NCBI GenBank assembly: GCA_035344155.1
Contig: DAORAL010000029.1
Span: 1 to 64,000 of the forward strand
Direction: 5' to 3'
Source of the DNA: UBA1845 sp002338715
GTDB taxonomy: Bacteria > Planctomycetota > Phycisphaerae > UBA1845
Length of the DNA: 64,000 nucleotides
The notes under the pieces are model-generated. The model saw only the letters and a list, made by a program, of their open reading frames with translations. It made no database searches and had not been told where the DNA came from. Every line of letters starts with the position of its first letter. Position 1 is the stretch's first letter. Shown here piece after piece: positions 34,290-43,090 of the stretch. The translations under genes were made by a program, and so were the position numbers.

Positions 34290-36641
34290 TTAAAATGCGG
34301 CACCGATAAAGAAGCTGAATACCTGTTCGTCATCGTCGCTATTGCGGATGACCGGCGCCGCGACGTCAAACTCGAGTGGCACCGGACCGAAGTAATCGAC
34401 TTGAAGTTTCACGCCCGCACCGATCGCCACGCGCCAATCGCTTAACTCGAAGTCGGATTCGACCGTACCCATGTCGGTAAACAATACACCGCGAAGCGTA
34501 TCCGAATAAATCGGGAATGAATACTCCGTGGAGAACAGCAGCATGAATTCGCCGCCGATCGCATCGTCGCTGATGCCTTGCCGTGGGCTGATTCCTCTGA
34601 ACTGGAAGCCTCGAACCGAGCCGATACCACCCGCATAGAACCGATCGAAAACCGGGGCGTCGCCCACAATCGCGCCAGCCACCCCGCGAAGCGTCAACAC
34701 GCTCTTGCGATCGAGTTCATCGGTCTTGAGCGTGAAGTGTCGCGTGTAGCTGCCGGTGAGCTTGCCGAAGAACGAATCGCCGCCCATCACGCCGAACTGC
34801 TCGTACGACAGGCGAATGCGATCGCCGGTTGATGGAACGAAGCGGTTGTCGGTGCGGTCGCGCACCAACGTGGCCTTGACGCTCGTCTGGAAGGTCGACC
34901 CTTCATCATCGCGGATATCGCGGGCGACAAGCGGATCGAGATCGTCGAGGCGGATGTCTTCGACGCGAAGGGCCAACTCGCCATACCAGTCTTTGAGGAA
35001 GCCCTTGGTGATGCGCTTGCCGAGGCTGACGTTGGCGCCGATGCGACGCTCGTTGTAGTCGTCGCGGTCGCGTTCAAAGAAGTAAAAGCTTGAATCGAAC
35101 CGCAGTGGTTTGTCGAACAGGTAAGGCTCGGTGAAGTCGACGCGGAAACGATTCAACTGCGTACCGGGCTGCAACTCGATGCGAAGGCGCTGACCACCGC
35201 CATAAAACGAACGCAGTTTGACGAATTCCGAAAAACTTCGCGGCGTGTCGAAGAGGTCGAAGTTCTTGATGTCGAGCATGATCGAACCGACCAGTCCGCT
35301 GTTACTCGTCACGCCGAAACCGAAGATGAAGTTGCCCGCTTTCTGCGATTCGTCGATCGTGACCAGCACATCGCGCACGCCCGGCTGATCGCCGACGGGA
35401 ACCACGCTTGCCGATTGAAAAATCTGCGTCGCTCGGAGGTTTTCTTCGCCTTCTTTAGCTTTCGTCAGGTTGTAGACGTCGTCCGGGAATAGCTCAACCG
35501 CGCGGCGGACGACCTTGTCGCGGGTGCGCTCGTTGCCGCGAACCACCACGCGTCCGACGTGAATCTGCTCGCCCTCGGTGATTTCAAACGAGACGCGGAC
35601 GAGTCCGGGCGTGCTGCTGAAGACGCGGACCGGTTCGACGAAGGCGAAGATATAGCCTTGCTCACCGTACTTTTTCTGCATCGCCTTGGCTCCGTCGTCG
35701 AGCTTCTTTTGAAGGACCGGCTCGTCGACGTAGAGTTCGGTGAGGTTGAGCAACTCCTCGGTCGTGAACACTTCGTTGCCCACGATTTCAATCGATTCGA
35801 TGTTGTACCGATCGCCCTCGACAACAGTGAACGTCACCGCAATGTCCTGAGCCGATTCTTCAACGTCGACGCGGTAACCCACCCGCGCGTCGAGAAAACC
35901 CTGGCCACGGTAATACGCCTGCACGGTGGCTGCGTCGGCTTCGACGACATCTTCGTCGAACTTGCCATCACGGAAGATCCATCGATAGGGTTTCGTCGAA
36001 ACTTTTTTCTCCAACTCCTTCGCCTCGATCGAATCGTTGCCTTCAAAGGAAATGCGACGGACGCGCACCCGCGGACCTTCTTCAATCGTGTAGATCAACT
36101 CGCCGGTTTCGCCCAGCAGGTCGGCATCAAACGTGACGACGATCTGTCCATACCCGGCATCGCGATACATCTGGGTGATCGCTGACGCGCCTTCGCGGAT
36201 GGCGAACATGTCGATCGGATCGCCGATTTTGACGGGAACCTCAGCCGACAGTTTTCGTTCGGGGAATTTGTCGTTGCCCGCGAACTCGATGGCCGTCACC
36301 CGAACGCGGGCGGTTGCGAAAAACGTGAGTACAACACCGCTGCCCACACGCGACGTCTCGTAGCGTGCGTCGGCAAAACGACCTGTGGCCATGATGCGGG
36401 TCACGTCGGCGTCGGCTTTGGCCTGGTCGAATGTCGCACCGGGTTGGGTTTGAATAACGGACAGGCAGTAGTTTTCGTCGGCTTGTTCCAGACCTTCAAA
36501 GCGGATTTCGCTGACGGTTGCACCCGCGACGCTGGAGCTTGGGACGGGAGTAGCCTGTTGGGCCGTGGTTGGAGCTGTGATGCAAAGGGTCAGAACGAGC
36601 GCGCACAGCGTCAGCCGGTTTCGGTTTCGAATTGGTTTCAC
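34290..36641 (-). CDS. bamA: Outer-membrane protein assembly factor BamA
   Basis: The 783-aa protein has a signal peptide (LTLCALVLTLCITAPTTAQQ), POTRA repeats (e.g. VRVTAIEFAGNDKFPERKLS, RVRVRRISFEGNDSIEAKEL, YNIESIEIVGNEVFTTEELL, IHVGRVVVRGNERTRDKVV) and a C-terminal beta-barrel with GGIGSVRGFQFRGISPRQG. It ends FSFFIGAAF, with terminal aromatic. It inserts beta-barrel proteins into the outer membrane. GTG 36641 after GGAAGG is chosen because the signal peptide starts there; the frame extends to 36830 without binding site. Confidence 0.95.
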   Translation of the reverse strand: MKPIRNRNRLTLCALVLTLCITAPTTAQQATPVPSSSVAGATVSEIRFEGLEQADENYCLSVIQTQPGATFDQAKADADVTRIMATGRFADARYETSRVGSGVVLTFFATARVRVTAIEFAGNDKFPERKLSAEVPVKIGDPIDMFAIREGASAITQMYRDAGYGQIVVTFDADLLGETGELIYTIEEGPRVRVRRISFEGNDSIEAKELEKKVSTKPYRWIFRDGKFDEDVVEADAATVQAYYRGQGFLDARVGYRVDVEESAQDIAVTFTVVEGDRYNIESIEIVGNEVFTTEELLNLTELYVDEPVLQKKLDDGAKAMQKKYGEQGYIFAFVEPVRVFSSTPGLVRVSFEITEGEQIHVGRVVVRGNERTRDKVVRRAVELFPDDVYNLTKAKEGEENLRATQIFQSASVVPVGDQPGVRDVLVTIDESQKAGNFIFGFGVTSNSGLVGSIMLDIKNFDLFDTPRSFSEFVKLRSFYGGGQRLRIELQPGTQLNRFRVDFTEPYLFDKPLRFDSSFYFFERDRDDYNERRIGANVSLGKRITKGFLKDWYGELALRVEDIRLDDLDPLVARDIRDDEGSTFQTSVKATLVRDRTDNRFVPSTGDRIRLSYEQFGVMGGDSFFGKLTGSYTRHFTLKTDELDRKSVLTLRGVAGAIVGDAPVFDRFYAGGIGSVRGFQFRGISPRQGISDDAIGGEFMLLFSTEYSFPIYSDTLRGVLFTDMGTVESDFELSDWRVAIGAGVKLQVDYFGPVPLEFDVAAPVIRNSDDDEQVFSFFIGAAF

Positions 36642-36755
36642 GTTGCCTTCCACTTGCCAAGCGCGACCGGTGAGGTGTTGATTCCGGTCGCCATGTATTC
36701 GGTGATTCGCCGATCGATCGACGACAGAAATCACCTGTCGCACCAGATTGGCCGC

Positions 36756-36784
36756 ATCATATAGGTGGCACTTGGGCCTAGCAA
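36756..36784 (-). promoter_or_regulatory. Promoter of the bamA-lpx operon
   Basis: TTGCTA (36784-36779) and TATGAT (36761-36756) are 17 bp apart, giving a start near 36749 and a leader of about 108 nt before GTG 36641. Confidence 0.6.
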
Positions 36785-36836
36785 CCAAAACAATTTGGGC
36801 AATCTTCGGGATTCGAATTGAATCAAACACCTGCGA

Positions 36837-38579
36837 TCAGAACGGCGCGTCGCCACCATATCCAGGATCGGAAATCGGTGAGTAATTGTCGAACCGCGTG
36901 ACCATGCTGTTAAACGTGAGCGTGATCTTACCGGTGGGGCCATTTCGCTGCTTGGCCACGATGAGGTCGGCTTTTCCTTTGAGGCTGGGGTCGTCGCGTT
37001 TGTAATATTCTTCGCGGTGGATGAGGATGACGACGTCGGCGTCCTGTTCGATGGCACCGGATTCTCGAAGATCGCTCATGCGCGGTTCGTTTCCGGTGCG
37101 ACCTTCGACCATTCGGTTAAGCTGGGCCATCGCGAGGATGGGGACGTTGAGTTCGCGACCGAGCGCTTTAAGGCCCCGGCTGATCTCCGCGACTTCCTGC
37201 TGCCTGCTTTCGGAACCGGGCACGTGCATGAGCTGAAGGTAGTCGACCAGGACGGCTTCGATGTTCTTTTGTGCCTTCAGTCGACGCGCCTTGGCCCGCA
37301 GTTCCATCGGACTCATGCCGGGCGTGTCGTCGATATAGAGCGGCGCTTGTTCAAACTCGGCGCATGTTTCGGCGAAATCGCGTTTCTCTTCGCTGTTGAG
37401 CATGCGCTTGCGGAAACGCTGGGCATCGATGCGTCCGCGGCTACAGAGCATACGCTGGGCCACCTGTTCGCAACTCATTTCCATCGAAAAGAAAACCGCC
37501 GGTTTGCGTTCGACAGCCGTCAGGTGCTCTGCAATGTTGAGGGCGAGCGCGGTTTTTCCCATCGAAGGGCGGGCTGCGATGACCACCAGGTCGCCCGGCT
37601 GAAACCCCGTGGTCAACTCATCGAGTTCATTGAAACCCGAGGGCAAACCGGCGAGGTCGTGGTGATCGCCATCGATCATCCGGTGGTAGATCGGTCGCAC
37701 CAGTTCGGATAAGGAGAGAGCCGACCCGGCGATGCGTCGTTCCGTGACTGCGAACAGTCGTTGTTCCGCCCGGTCGAGCAGTTCGCCGGCTTCTTCGATG
37801 TGGCTGTAGGCGTCCTCGGCGATCTCATTCGCGCAACCGATCAGATCGCGCAGCATACCCTTGTCGCGAACGATCTTGGCATAGTGTTCGGCGTGGACGG
37901 CTGACGGTGTGCTTTCGGCGCAGCGGACGATGTATTCCGTTCCACCGACGGCATTGAGTTGGTTGCGGCGCTGAAGTTCGTTGCAGACGACGACGAGGTC
38001 GATCGGTTCGTTGTGGTCGTAGATGTCGACGAGGACTTCGAACAGCGTGCGATGATCCGGGCGATAGAACCAGCGGACATCGCTCTTGCCGATGATCGGA
38101 ATGACTTCGCCGACGGCTTCTCGACTGAGCATCATCGTCCCCAGCAGGCAGCGCTCGGCATCGAGATTCTGTGGGGGGAGCCGGTCCTTGACGGAGATGT
38201 CGTGCGGGCCCGAAACGCCATAGGTGGTCCCGGTGCGCTGCGGCCGCGCTGGATTCTTCGATCGCGTTGGGGATTCTGTTCGCGAGAGGTTTTCCGACCG
38301 GGACGGTGCGGTCAATTCATCGCGCCGCGCGGGGAATCGACCTTGTTCGCCGATACCGCGATCGGCTGAATCGAATGAAGAATCCATGGGGCTGGCTGAG
38401 TCTGCGGAATCAGAGTCTTCGGGCGGTGCGAAGCTGTAGTCAGCTGGCACCTCGAAATCCTCAGGGCCTGTGATATCTGAATAATCGTGGCTGGGGGTCG
38501 GGTCTGTCGCGTCGTAAGAGTCGCCGCGATCCTGGTTTTCGTTGCCTTCCGCGCCGCTATTCGTCGCGTCCCTGGGCAC
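36837..38579 (-). CDS. dnaB: Replicative DNA helicase DnaB
   Basis: The 580-aa product has a disordered 130-residue lead (Asp/Ser/Pro rich), the DnaB N-domain (PPQNLDAERCLLGTMM ...), and the RecA motor with Walker A ARPSMGKTALALN, MSCEQVAQRMLCSRGRIDAQ, and YLQLMHVPG. It unwinds DNA at the fork. GTG 38579 is chosen because AGGAGG lies 9 nt upstream; the frame to 38663 runs into the rplI gene. It therefore overlaps the rplI 3' end by 23 bp. Confidence 0.93.
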   Translation of the reverse strand: MPRDATNSGAEGNENQDRGDSYDATDPTPSHDYSDITGPEDFEVPADYSFAPPEDSDSADSASPMDSSFDSADRGIGEQGRFPARRDELTAPSRSENLSRTESPTRSKNPARPQRTGTTYGVSGPHDISVKDRLPPQNLDAERCLLGTMMLSREAVGEVIPIIGKSDVRWFYRPDHRTLFEVLVDIYDHNEPIDLVVVCNELQRRNQLNAVGGTEYIVRCAESTPSAVHAEHYAKIVRDKGMLRDLIGCANEIAEDAYSHIEEAGELLDRAEQRLFAVTERRIAGSALSLSELVRPIYHRMIDGDHHDLAGLPSGFNELDELTTGFQPGDLVVIAARPSMGKTALALNIAEHLTAVERKPAVFFSMEMSCEQVAQRMLCSRGRIDAQRFRKRMLNSEEKRDFAETCAEFEQAPLYIDDTPGMSPMELRAKARRLKAQKNIEAVLVDYLQLMHVPGSESRQQEVAEISRGLKALGRELNVPILAMAQLNRMVEGRTGNEPRMSDLRESGAIEQDADVVILIHREEYYKRDDPSLKGKADLIVAKQRNGPTGKITLTFNSMVTRFDNYSPISDPGYGGDAPF

Positions 38580-39093
38580 CGAAGACCACCTCCTCTTGTT
38601 CTTCGCTCCAGCTCTTTTCTTCCTGCTGTTCTTCACCGGCTTCTGAAGCCTTGGATCGAACAACCCAGACTTTGACCTTGGCTTCGATGCTGTCGGCTAG
38701 GACGACATCGACGAGGGCATTGTCGAGGCGTTTGAGCGGGTCGTGCATCCGAACCTGTGCGGTGGTGACATCGTGTCCCAGATCGCGAAGCGCTGCAGAG
38801 ACTTCGCGCGGTCCGACCGAACCATAGAGCACGCCTTCCGCGTTGGCGGCGGCTTCGATGGTGACCTCGACATCGGCGAGGGCTTCGGCTGTGGCCGCCA
38901 TCTTGTTGCGATGGGCGTTGCGACGCGCTTCAGCTTCGGCGCGGGCGTCGGCCAACATCTTCATGTTCGCCTCGGTGGGTTGGGTGGCGAGGTTCTGGGG
39001 CAAAAGGTAATTGCGGGCATAACCAGCAGAGACATTGACCACGTCACCGACAATTCCGAGACTCGGAATATCTTTTTTGAGAAGAAGTTTCAT
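38557..39093 (-). CDS. rplI: Ribosomal protein bL9
   Basis: The 178-aa product has the L9 N-domain MKLLLKKDIPSLGIVGDVVNVSAGYARNYLLP (seen in part) with the basic stretch, a helix linker (ARAEAEARRNAHRNKM), and a C-domain with LYGSVGPREVSAAL. It has a Glu-rich extra tail of about 25 residues (EEQQEEKSWSEEQEE) beyond usual length. It overlaps dnaB by 23 bp. Confidence 0.95.
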   Translation of the reverse strand: MKLLLKKDIPSLGIVGDVVNVSAGYARNYLLPQNLATQPTEANMKMLADARAEAEARRNAHRNKMAATAEALADVEVTIEAAANAEGVLYGSVGPREVSAALRDLGHDVTTAQVRMHDPLKRLDNALVDVVLADSIEAKVKVWVVRSKASEAGEEQQEEKSWSEEQEEVVFGAQGRDE

Positions 39094-39293
39094 CGCTTTT
39101 TGGAACCTTATCTAATGACCGCAAATCTTGCTTATCAGAACCGTGTTTTTCTGGTCGTCAGTCGCAAGTTTGCGACGCGTCTGATTCAAATTCGAGTACG
39201 ACCAAAACCAATCAGCCCGCTTTGTCATCGGGCGCTTATCTTTAATCTTCGAATCCACTTCGAAGGGGGCACAGCCCCTGGATGGAACATTTC

Positions 39294-39758
39294 CTAAAAC
39301 GGAACATTGTCATCATCGGGTGGGCCATAATCACCACCTTGACTGTAACCGCCTTGATTTCCGTATCCACTCTGGGAGGCGCCGGCCTGCTGGGGTGCAC
39401 CGCCCGGGCGATCTCCACCGCCTCCGCCTCCGCCGACGAACTGGAAGTTCTCGACGACGACGTCAAGCTTGCTGCGTTTGGTCCCGTCCTGGCCTTCCCA
39501 TTGGCTGAAGTTCAAGCGACCGTCCACGTGAATGGGCTTTCCCTTGGACATGTACTGATTGATCACTTCGCCGCCGCGGCCAAAACACGTGCAATCCACA
39601 AAGCACGTTTCGTCCTTGGTTTCACCGGTGTTGCGATCACGCCATTTGCGATTGACCGCCAACCCGAATTTGCAAACCGCGGTGTTGGAACTCGTGTAGG
39701 TCAACTGCGGGTCGCGTGTCAGATTGCCCATCAAGATCACTTTGTTGTAACTGGCCAT
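39294..39758 (-). CDS. ssb: Single-stranded DNA-binding protein
   Basis: The 154-aa protein starts MASYNKVILMGNLTRDPQL, has the OB-fold (AVNRKWRDRNTGETKDE, FVDCTCFGRGGEVINQYM), a Gly-rich linker and the acidic tip PDDDNVPF that binds partner proteins. It is in the rpsF-ssb-rplI order, but no rpsR lies between. GAAGGGCGG is upstream. Confidence 0.95.
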   Translation of the reverse strand: MASYNKVILMGNLTRDPQLTYTSSNTAVCKFGLAVNRKWRDRNTGETKDETCFVDCTCFGRGGEVINQYMSKGKPIHVDGRLNFSQWEGQDGTKRSKLDVVVENFQFVGGGGGGGDRPGGAPQQAGASQSGYGNQGGYSQGGDYGPPDDDNVPF

Positions 39759-39998
39759 TGACCGCCGCCCTTCAGCAGAATTTTCTGATCACATCCGTTG
39801 ATCGCCCGTGCCTTCAAAGATCCCGCGTCATTCTCGGAACCGATCGACTTGTTGCCAGAAGACCAACAGGAGCCAGCGCTCCACGTCTCATCATTGGCCA
39901 ACAAACAGTCTCGCGAGTCAAACGACGTTTCCACACCGCCAGCCTACAATTACGCCGACTTCCTGACTCGGGAAGGGCAAGGGAAAACTTTTTGCCGA

Positions 39999-40466
39999 CT
40001 AGTCGTCGTCCGATTCGCCGACAGCGACAGCCGACTCTTCATCGGTGTTGTCTTCTTCGTCCAAATCGTCATCGCTGTCATCATCCGAATCCTTTGATGG
40101 ACGCCTGGATGATTCCGAGCCCTTCGTGTCGCTAGCGGTGGGGCGCGATGTCGGCATGAAGCGTTCGATGACGGCAGGCGTGATGTTGTCAGCCCGCTTG
40201 ACGAGGACGCGGAGAACGGTTTCGCTCAATCGTGCGTCGCGTTCGATTCCCGTGATCTTGTCGCCGGCGCACTCGAAGTAGACCAGGAAGTAGGTCCCGC
40301 GGCGGCGGCCTTCGATCTCATAGGCGAGGCGTCGTTCATCCCACTTTTCGAGGAATGTGATTTTGGCCTCTGCACGACCAAGGATTCGTTCAATCTCTTC
40401 GCGAACCTTCTCTCCGTCGGCAGCGAACGTCGGATCGAACAGAAACATAATTTCATACTTGTTCAA
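39999..40466 (-). CDS. rpsF: Ribosomal protein bS6
   Basis: The 155-aa product has MNKYEIMFLFDPTFAADGEK and the S6 fold to about residue 105 (VLRVLVKRADNITPAVIERF). A 50-residue tail rich in Asp/Glu and Ser (SDDDSDDDLDEEDNTDEES) follows. It heads the rpsF-ssb-rplI-dnaB row. E. coli bS6 is also matured by Glu-ligation of its tail; here an acidic tail is genetically encoded. Confidence 0.93.
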   Translation of the reverse strand: MNKYEIMFLFDPTFAADGEKVREEIERILGRAEAKITFLEKWDERRLAYEIEGRRRGTYFLVYFECAGDKITGIERDARLSETVLRVLVKRADNITPAVIERFMPTSRPTASDTKGSESSRRPSKDSDDDSDDDLDEEDNTDEESAVAVGESDDD

Positions 40467-40702
40467 AATACCAACCTCCAGGATTCGCCACGCCGTCTCT
40501 TGGCGAGAATCTACGCAGCCCTTAACCTGCGTGCGGCGTCCGTTTCCATCAAAAATTTGACTTGCCGTATTCTATAAAATCTGACGGTGACAAGCCAGCC
40601 CATCCGCTCGTCAAATTGCCTCCATACAAGGCAGTTATGGCAGGTCGTGTCTCGAAATTAACAAACAACTATCTGTTGTACGCATTTATCCGTTGATCCC
40701 AT

Positions 40703-41254
40703 TCACCCGTTGTACTCGTTCATGGTCGCGAGCGGGCCATTCACCAGCCAATGCTCGCAGGCATCGGCGGCCTTTTTGATCGCTGGACCGATCACGACTT
40801 CCTCGTCCTCGTGAAACCGCCCCAGCACGTAGTCAACCTGGCTGCCCAGCGGTTGGCCGACTCCAAACCGCAGCCGGCAAAACTGATCGCTGCCGATACG
40901 GGTGATGATGTCGCCAAGCCCGTTATGCCCTCCGGAGGAACCCTTCGCCCGCAGTCGTAATCGCCCGGTGTCCAGTGCGACGTCATCCGCGACCACGAGT
41001 AGGTCCGAAAACTCCAGGCGATAAAATCGGCCAGCCGACAAAACCGAACTACCGCTGCGATTCATGAAGGTGGTGGGTTTCAATAGCACCACCTTTTCGC
41101 TGCTGATTGCTCCGGTTCCGAACCACCCGTGAAACTTTTCCGCATTCATCGAGATCGCGTGCCTGCGGGCGAGTTCGTCTACGACGCGAAACCCGATGTT
41201 GTGCCGGGTGAATTCGTACTTCGTTCCCGGATTTCCCAAACCGACAATCAGTTT
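40703..41254 (-). CDS. pth: Peptidyl-tRNA hydrolase
   Basis: The 183-aa protein starts KLIVGLGNPGTKYEFTRHNIGF with the catalytic His-rich motif, then LLKPTTFMNRSGSSV, VVADDVALDTGRLRLRAKGSSGGHNGL. It releases peptidyl-tRNAs. GTG 41254 follows GGAAGGA. It is adjacent to rplY, as in many bacteria. Confidence 0.95.
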   Translation of the reverse strand, partial: KLIVGLGNPGTKYEFTRHNIGFRVVDELARRHAISMNAEKFHGWFGTGAISSEKVVLLKPTTFMNRSGSSVLSAGRFYRLEFSDLLVVADDVALDTGRLRLRAKGSSGGHNGLGDIITRIGSDQFCRLRFGVGQPLGSQVDYVLGRFHEDEEVVIGPAIKKAADACEHWLVNGPLATMNEYNG

Positions 41255-41295
41255 CACGGCTGCGTCCTTCCAGCAGTCATCCGAACGCAATCGCA

Positions 41296-41940
41296 CTACT
41301 TGTCGTCGTCAGAACCTTCATCGTCCTTGGCACGACCGATGACTTCGGGCATCGCCTGCGCTTCGCCCTCTTCGCCTTCTTCGGTTTCTTCAACGACAGT
41401 CGGGACACGGCAAACAGCGACTTGCTCTTCGCCATCGGTCACCGCGGTCACACCTTCGGGCAACTCAAGATCTTTGACGAGCAGGTCGTCGTTGATGTCG
41501 AGGTGAGCGATGCTTGCCCGGATCGATTCCGGAATATTGGTCAGAATGCATTCCACCTCGACAGCATTGAGGATCTGCGACACCACACCGCCTTCTTCGG
41601 TACCCTTGGCCGTTCCACGCAGTTCGATTTCAACATTGACCTGGATGCGCTCATTGACGTTGACACGCATCAAGTCGAGATGAATCGGATTGGTTCCCAG
41701 GTAGTCGTACTGAACGGACTTGATCAGGAAACTCGACTTGCTGCCGTTGAGCTGGAGTTCGATCACGCGTGAGTGATGGTCCAGAAGATTCTCGGCTTCG
41801 TGCGCATCGATCGTGATCGGTTCAGGCTTTTCGCCGTGTCCGTAGATGATCGCTGGCATCTTCCCGCTTTTCCTCATGCGCCGCGTGTGCTTGCTTCCTA
41901 GAAGCGTTCTGGGTTCGGCGCTGATGGTTCCCATTTCCAT
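41296..41940 (-). CDS. rplY: Ribosomal protein bL25 (CTC family)
   Basis: The 214-aa product has an N-domain (ISAEPRTLLGSKHTRRMRKSGKMPAIIYGHG in part), a central QYDYLGTNPIHLDLMRVNVN and a CTC-type C-domain (VPTVVEETEEGEEG tail). It binds 5S rRNA. The end is acidic (DDEGSDDDK). GGAGGT precedes ATG 41940. The glmU-prs-rplY-pth row is conserved in bacteria. Confidence 0.93.
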   Translation of the reverse strand: MEMGTISAEPRTLLGSKHTRRMRKSGKMPAIIYGHGEKPEPITIDAHEAENLLDHHSRVIELQLNGSKSSFLIKSVQYDYLGTNPIHLDLMRVNVNERIQVNVEIELRGTAKGTEEGGVVSQILNAVEVECILTNIPESIRASIAHLDINDDLLVKDLELPEGVTAVTDGEEQVAVCRVPTVVEETEEGEEGEAQAMPEVIGRAKDDEGSDDDK

Positions 41941-42091
41941 TTCAACTTACCTCCACATCAAAGCTTTCATATTCCGGCAGCCTGATGTCTAAATCAGTTC
42001 GTTTTCCCACCGGTCTGGTTCTTTCCCATTCTATCCGATAGGCACCTGGACGCACAGGCGATCCACGGCCATTTCACACTAAAATACCAGC

Positions 42092-43024
42092 CTAAAATCG
42101 AAACAGGGCACTGATTGATTCATCGCGATGGATGCGTCGAATCGCCTCGCCCAACAGCTCCGCAACCGTGACAACCTGCAGATTCGGGAGCTTTTTGATC
42201 ACCGAGTCGCGCTCAGGGACACTGTCTGTCACCCAGATCTTCGAGAAGTCCGCATTCTGCAGGCGCTCAATGCACGGACCTGCAAAAATCCCATGCGTCG
42301 CACCCGCGTAAACCGACTTTGCGCCGAACTTTCTGACCAGCTTGGCTGCGCTCGCCAGCGTGCCACCTGTTGTCACCATGTCGTCAAACAGCAGCACGTT
42401 CTTGCCTTTGACGTCGCCGATGACATTGGTCATCTCGACGGTGTCACCGCTGCGACGACGCTTGTCGATAATGGCGATTTCGCCGCCAAGCGCGGTCGCG
42501 TACTTGTTGGCCGTCTTAAGATTGCCGACATCCGGCGAAACAATGACCGTATTTTCCAGATTGAGTTTCTTGACTTCCTTGGCGATCAATGGGAATCCGG
42601 TCAAGTGGTCCACCGGTATATCGAAGAAGCCCTGAATCTGATCGGCATGCAAATCAAGCGTCACGACGCGGTGGGCGCCGGCGGCTGTGATCAGGTTGGC
42701 CAGCATCTTTGCGGTGATCGGTGTTCGGCCTTCCGACTTTCGATCCTGCCGAGCGTAACCAAAGTACGGAATAACGGCAGTGATGCGATTGGCGCTCGCC
42801 CGGCGCAGGCAGTCGATAAAAATCAGCAGCTGCATGAGGTTGTCGTTGACCGGGGGGCTGGTGGATTGCACGACGAAACAATCACGCCCGCGCACATCGA
42901 CCTCGAGTTTGACGAATGACTCCCCATCGGGGAAATCCTCCAGGTGGGCTGTCCCCTGGGGTATGTCGAGGTAGCGACAGATGCGCTTGGCCAAATCAAA
43001 CCCGCCGCTTCCTCCGAAGATCAT
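42092..43024 (-). CDS. prs: Ribose-phosphate pyrophosphokinase
   Basis: The 310-aa protein has SPPVNDNLMQLLIFIDCLRR, YFGYARQDRKSEGRTPITAK, VTLDLHADQIQGFF and the PRPP-binding loop LLFDDMVTTGGTLASAA. It makes PRPP for nucleotide synthesis. I chose ATG 43024 (CGGAGAA upstream; family length near 315). ATG 43090, starting right after the glmU stop, is an alternative that would add 22 residues. Confidence 0.93.
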   Translation of the reverse strand: MIFGGSGGFDLAKRICRYLDIPQGTAHLEDFPDGESFVKLEVDVRGRDCFVVQSTSPPVNDNLMQLLIFIDCLRRASANRITAVIPYFGYARQDRKSEGRTPITAKMLANLITAAGAHRVVTLDLHADQIQGFFDIPVDHLTGFPLIAKEVKKLNLENTVIVSPDVGNLKTANKYATALGGEIAIIDKRRRSGDTVEMTNVIGDVKGKNVLLFDDMVTTGGTLASAAKLVRKFGAKSVYAGATHGIFAGPCIERLQNADFSKIWVTDSVPERDSVIKKLPNLQVVTVAELLGEAIRRIHRDESISALFRF

Positions 43025-43090
43025 AAGTTCTCCGGAATGGCCCAATCGGTCTGGTTTGGTCGTCGTTGGTTTTCCTGCCAGCGGGATCAT

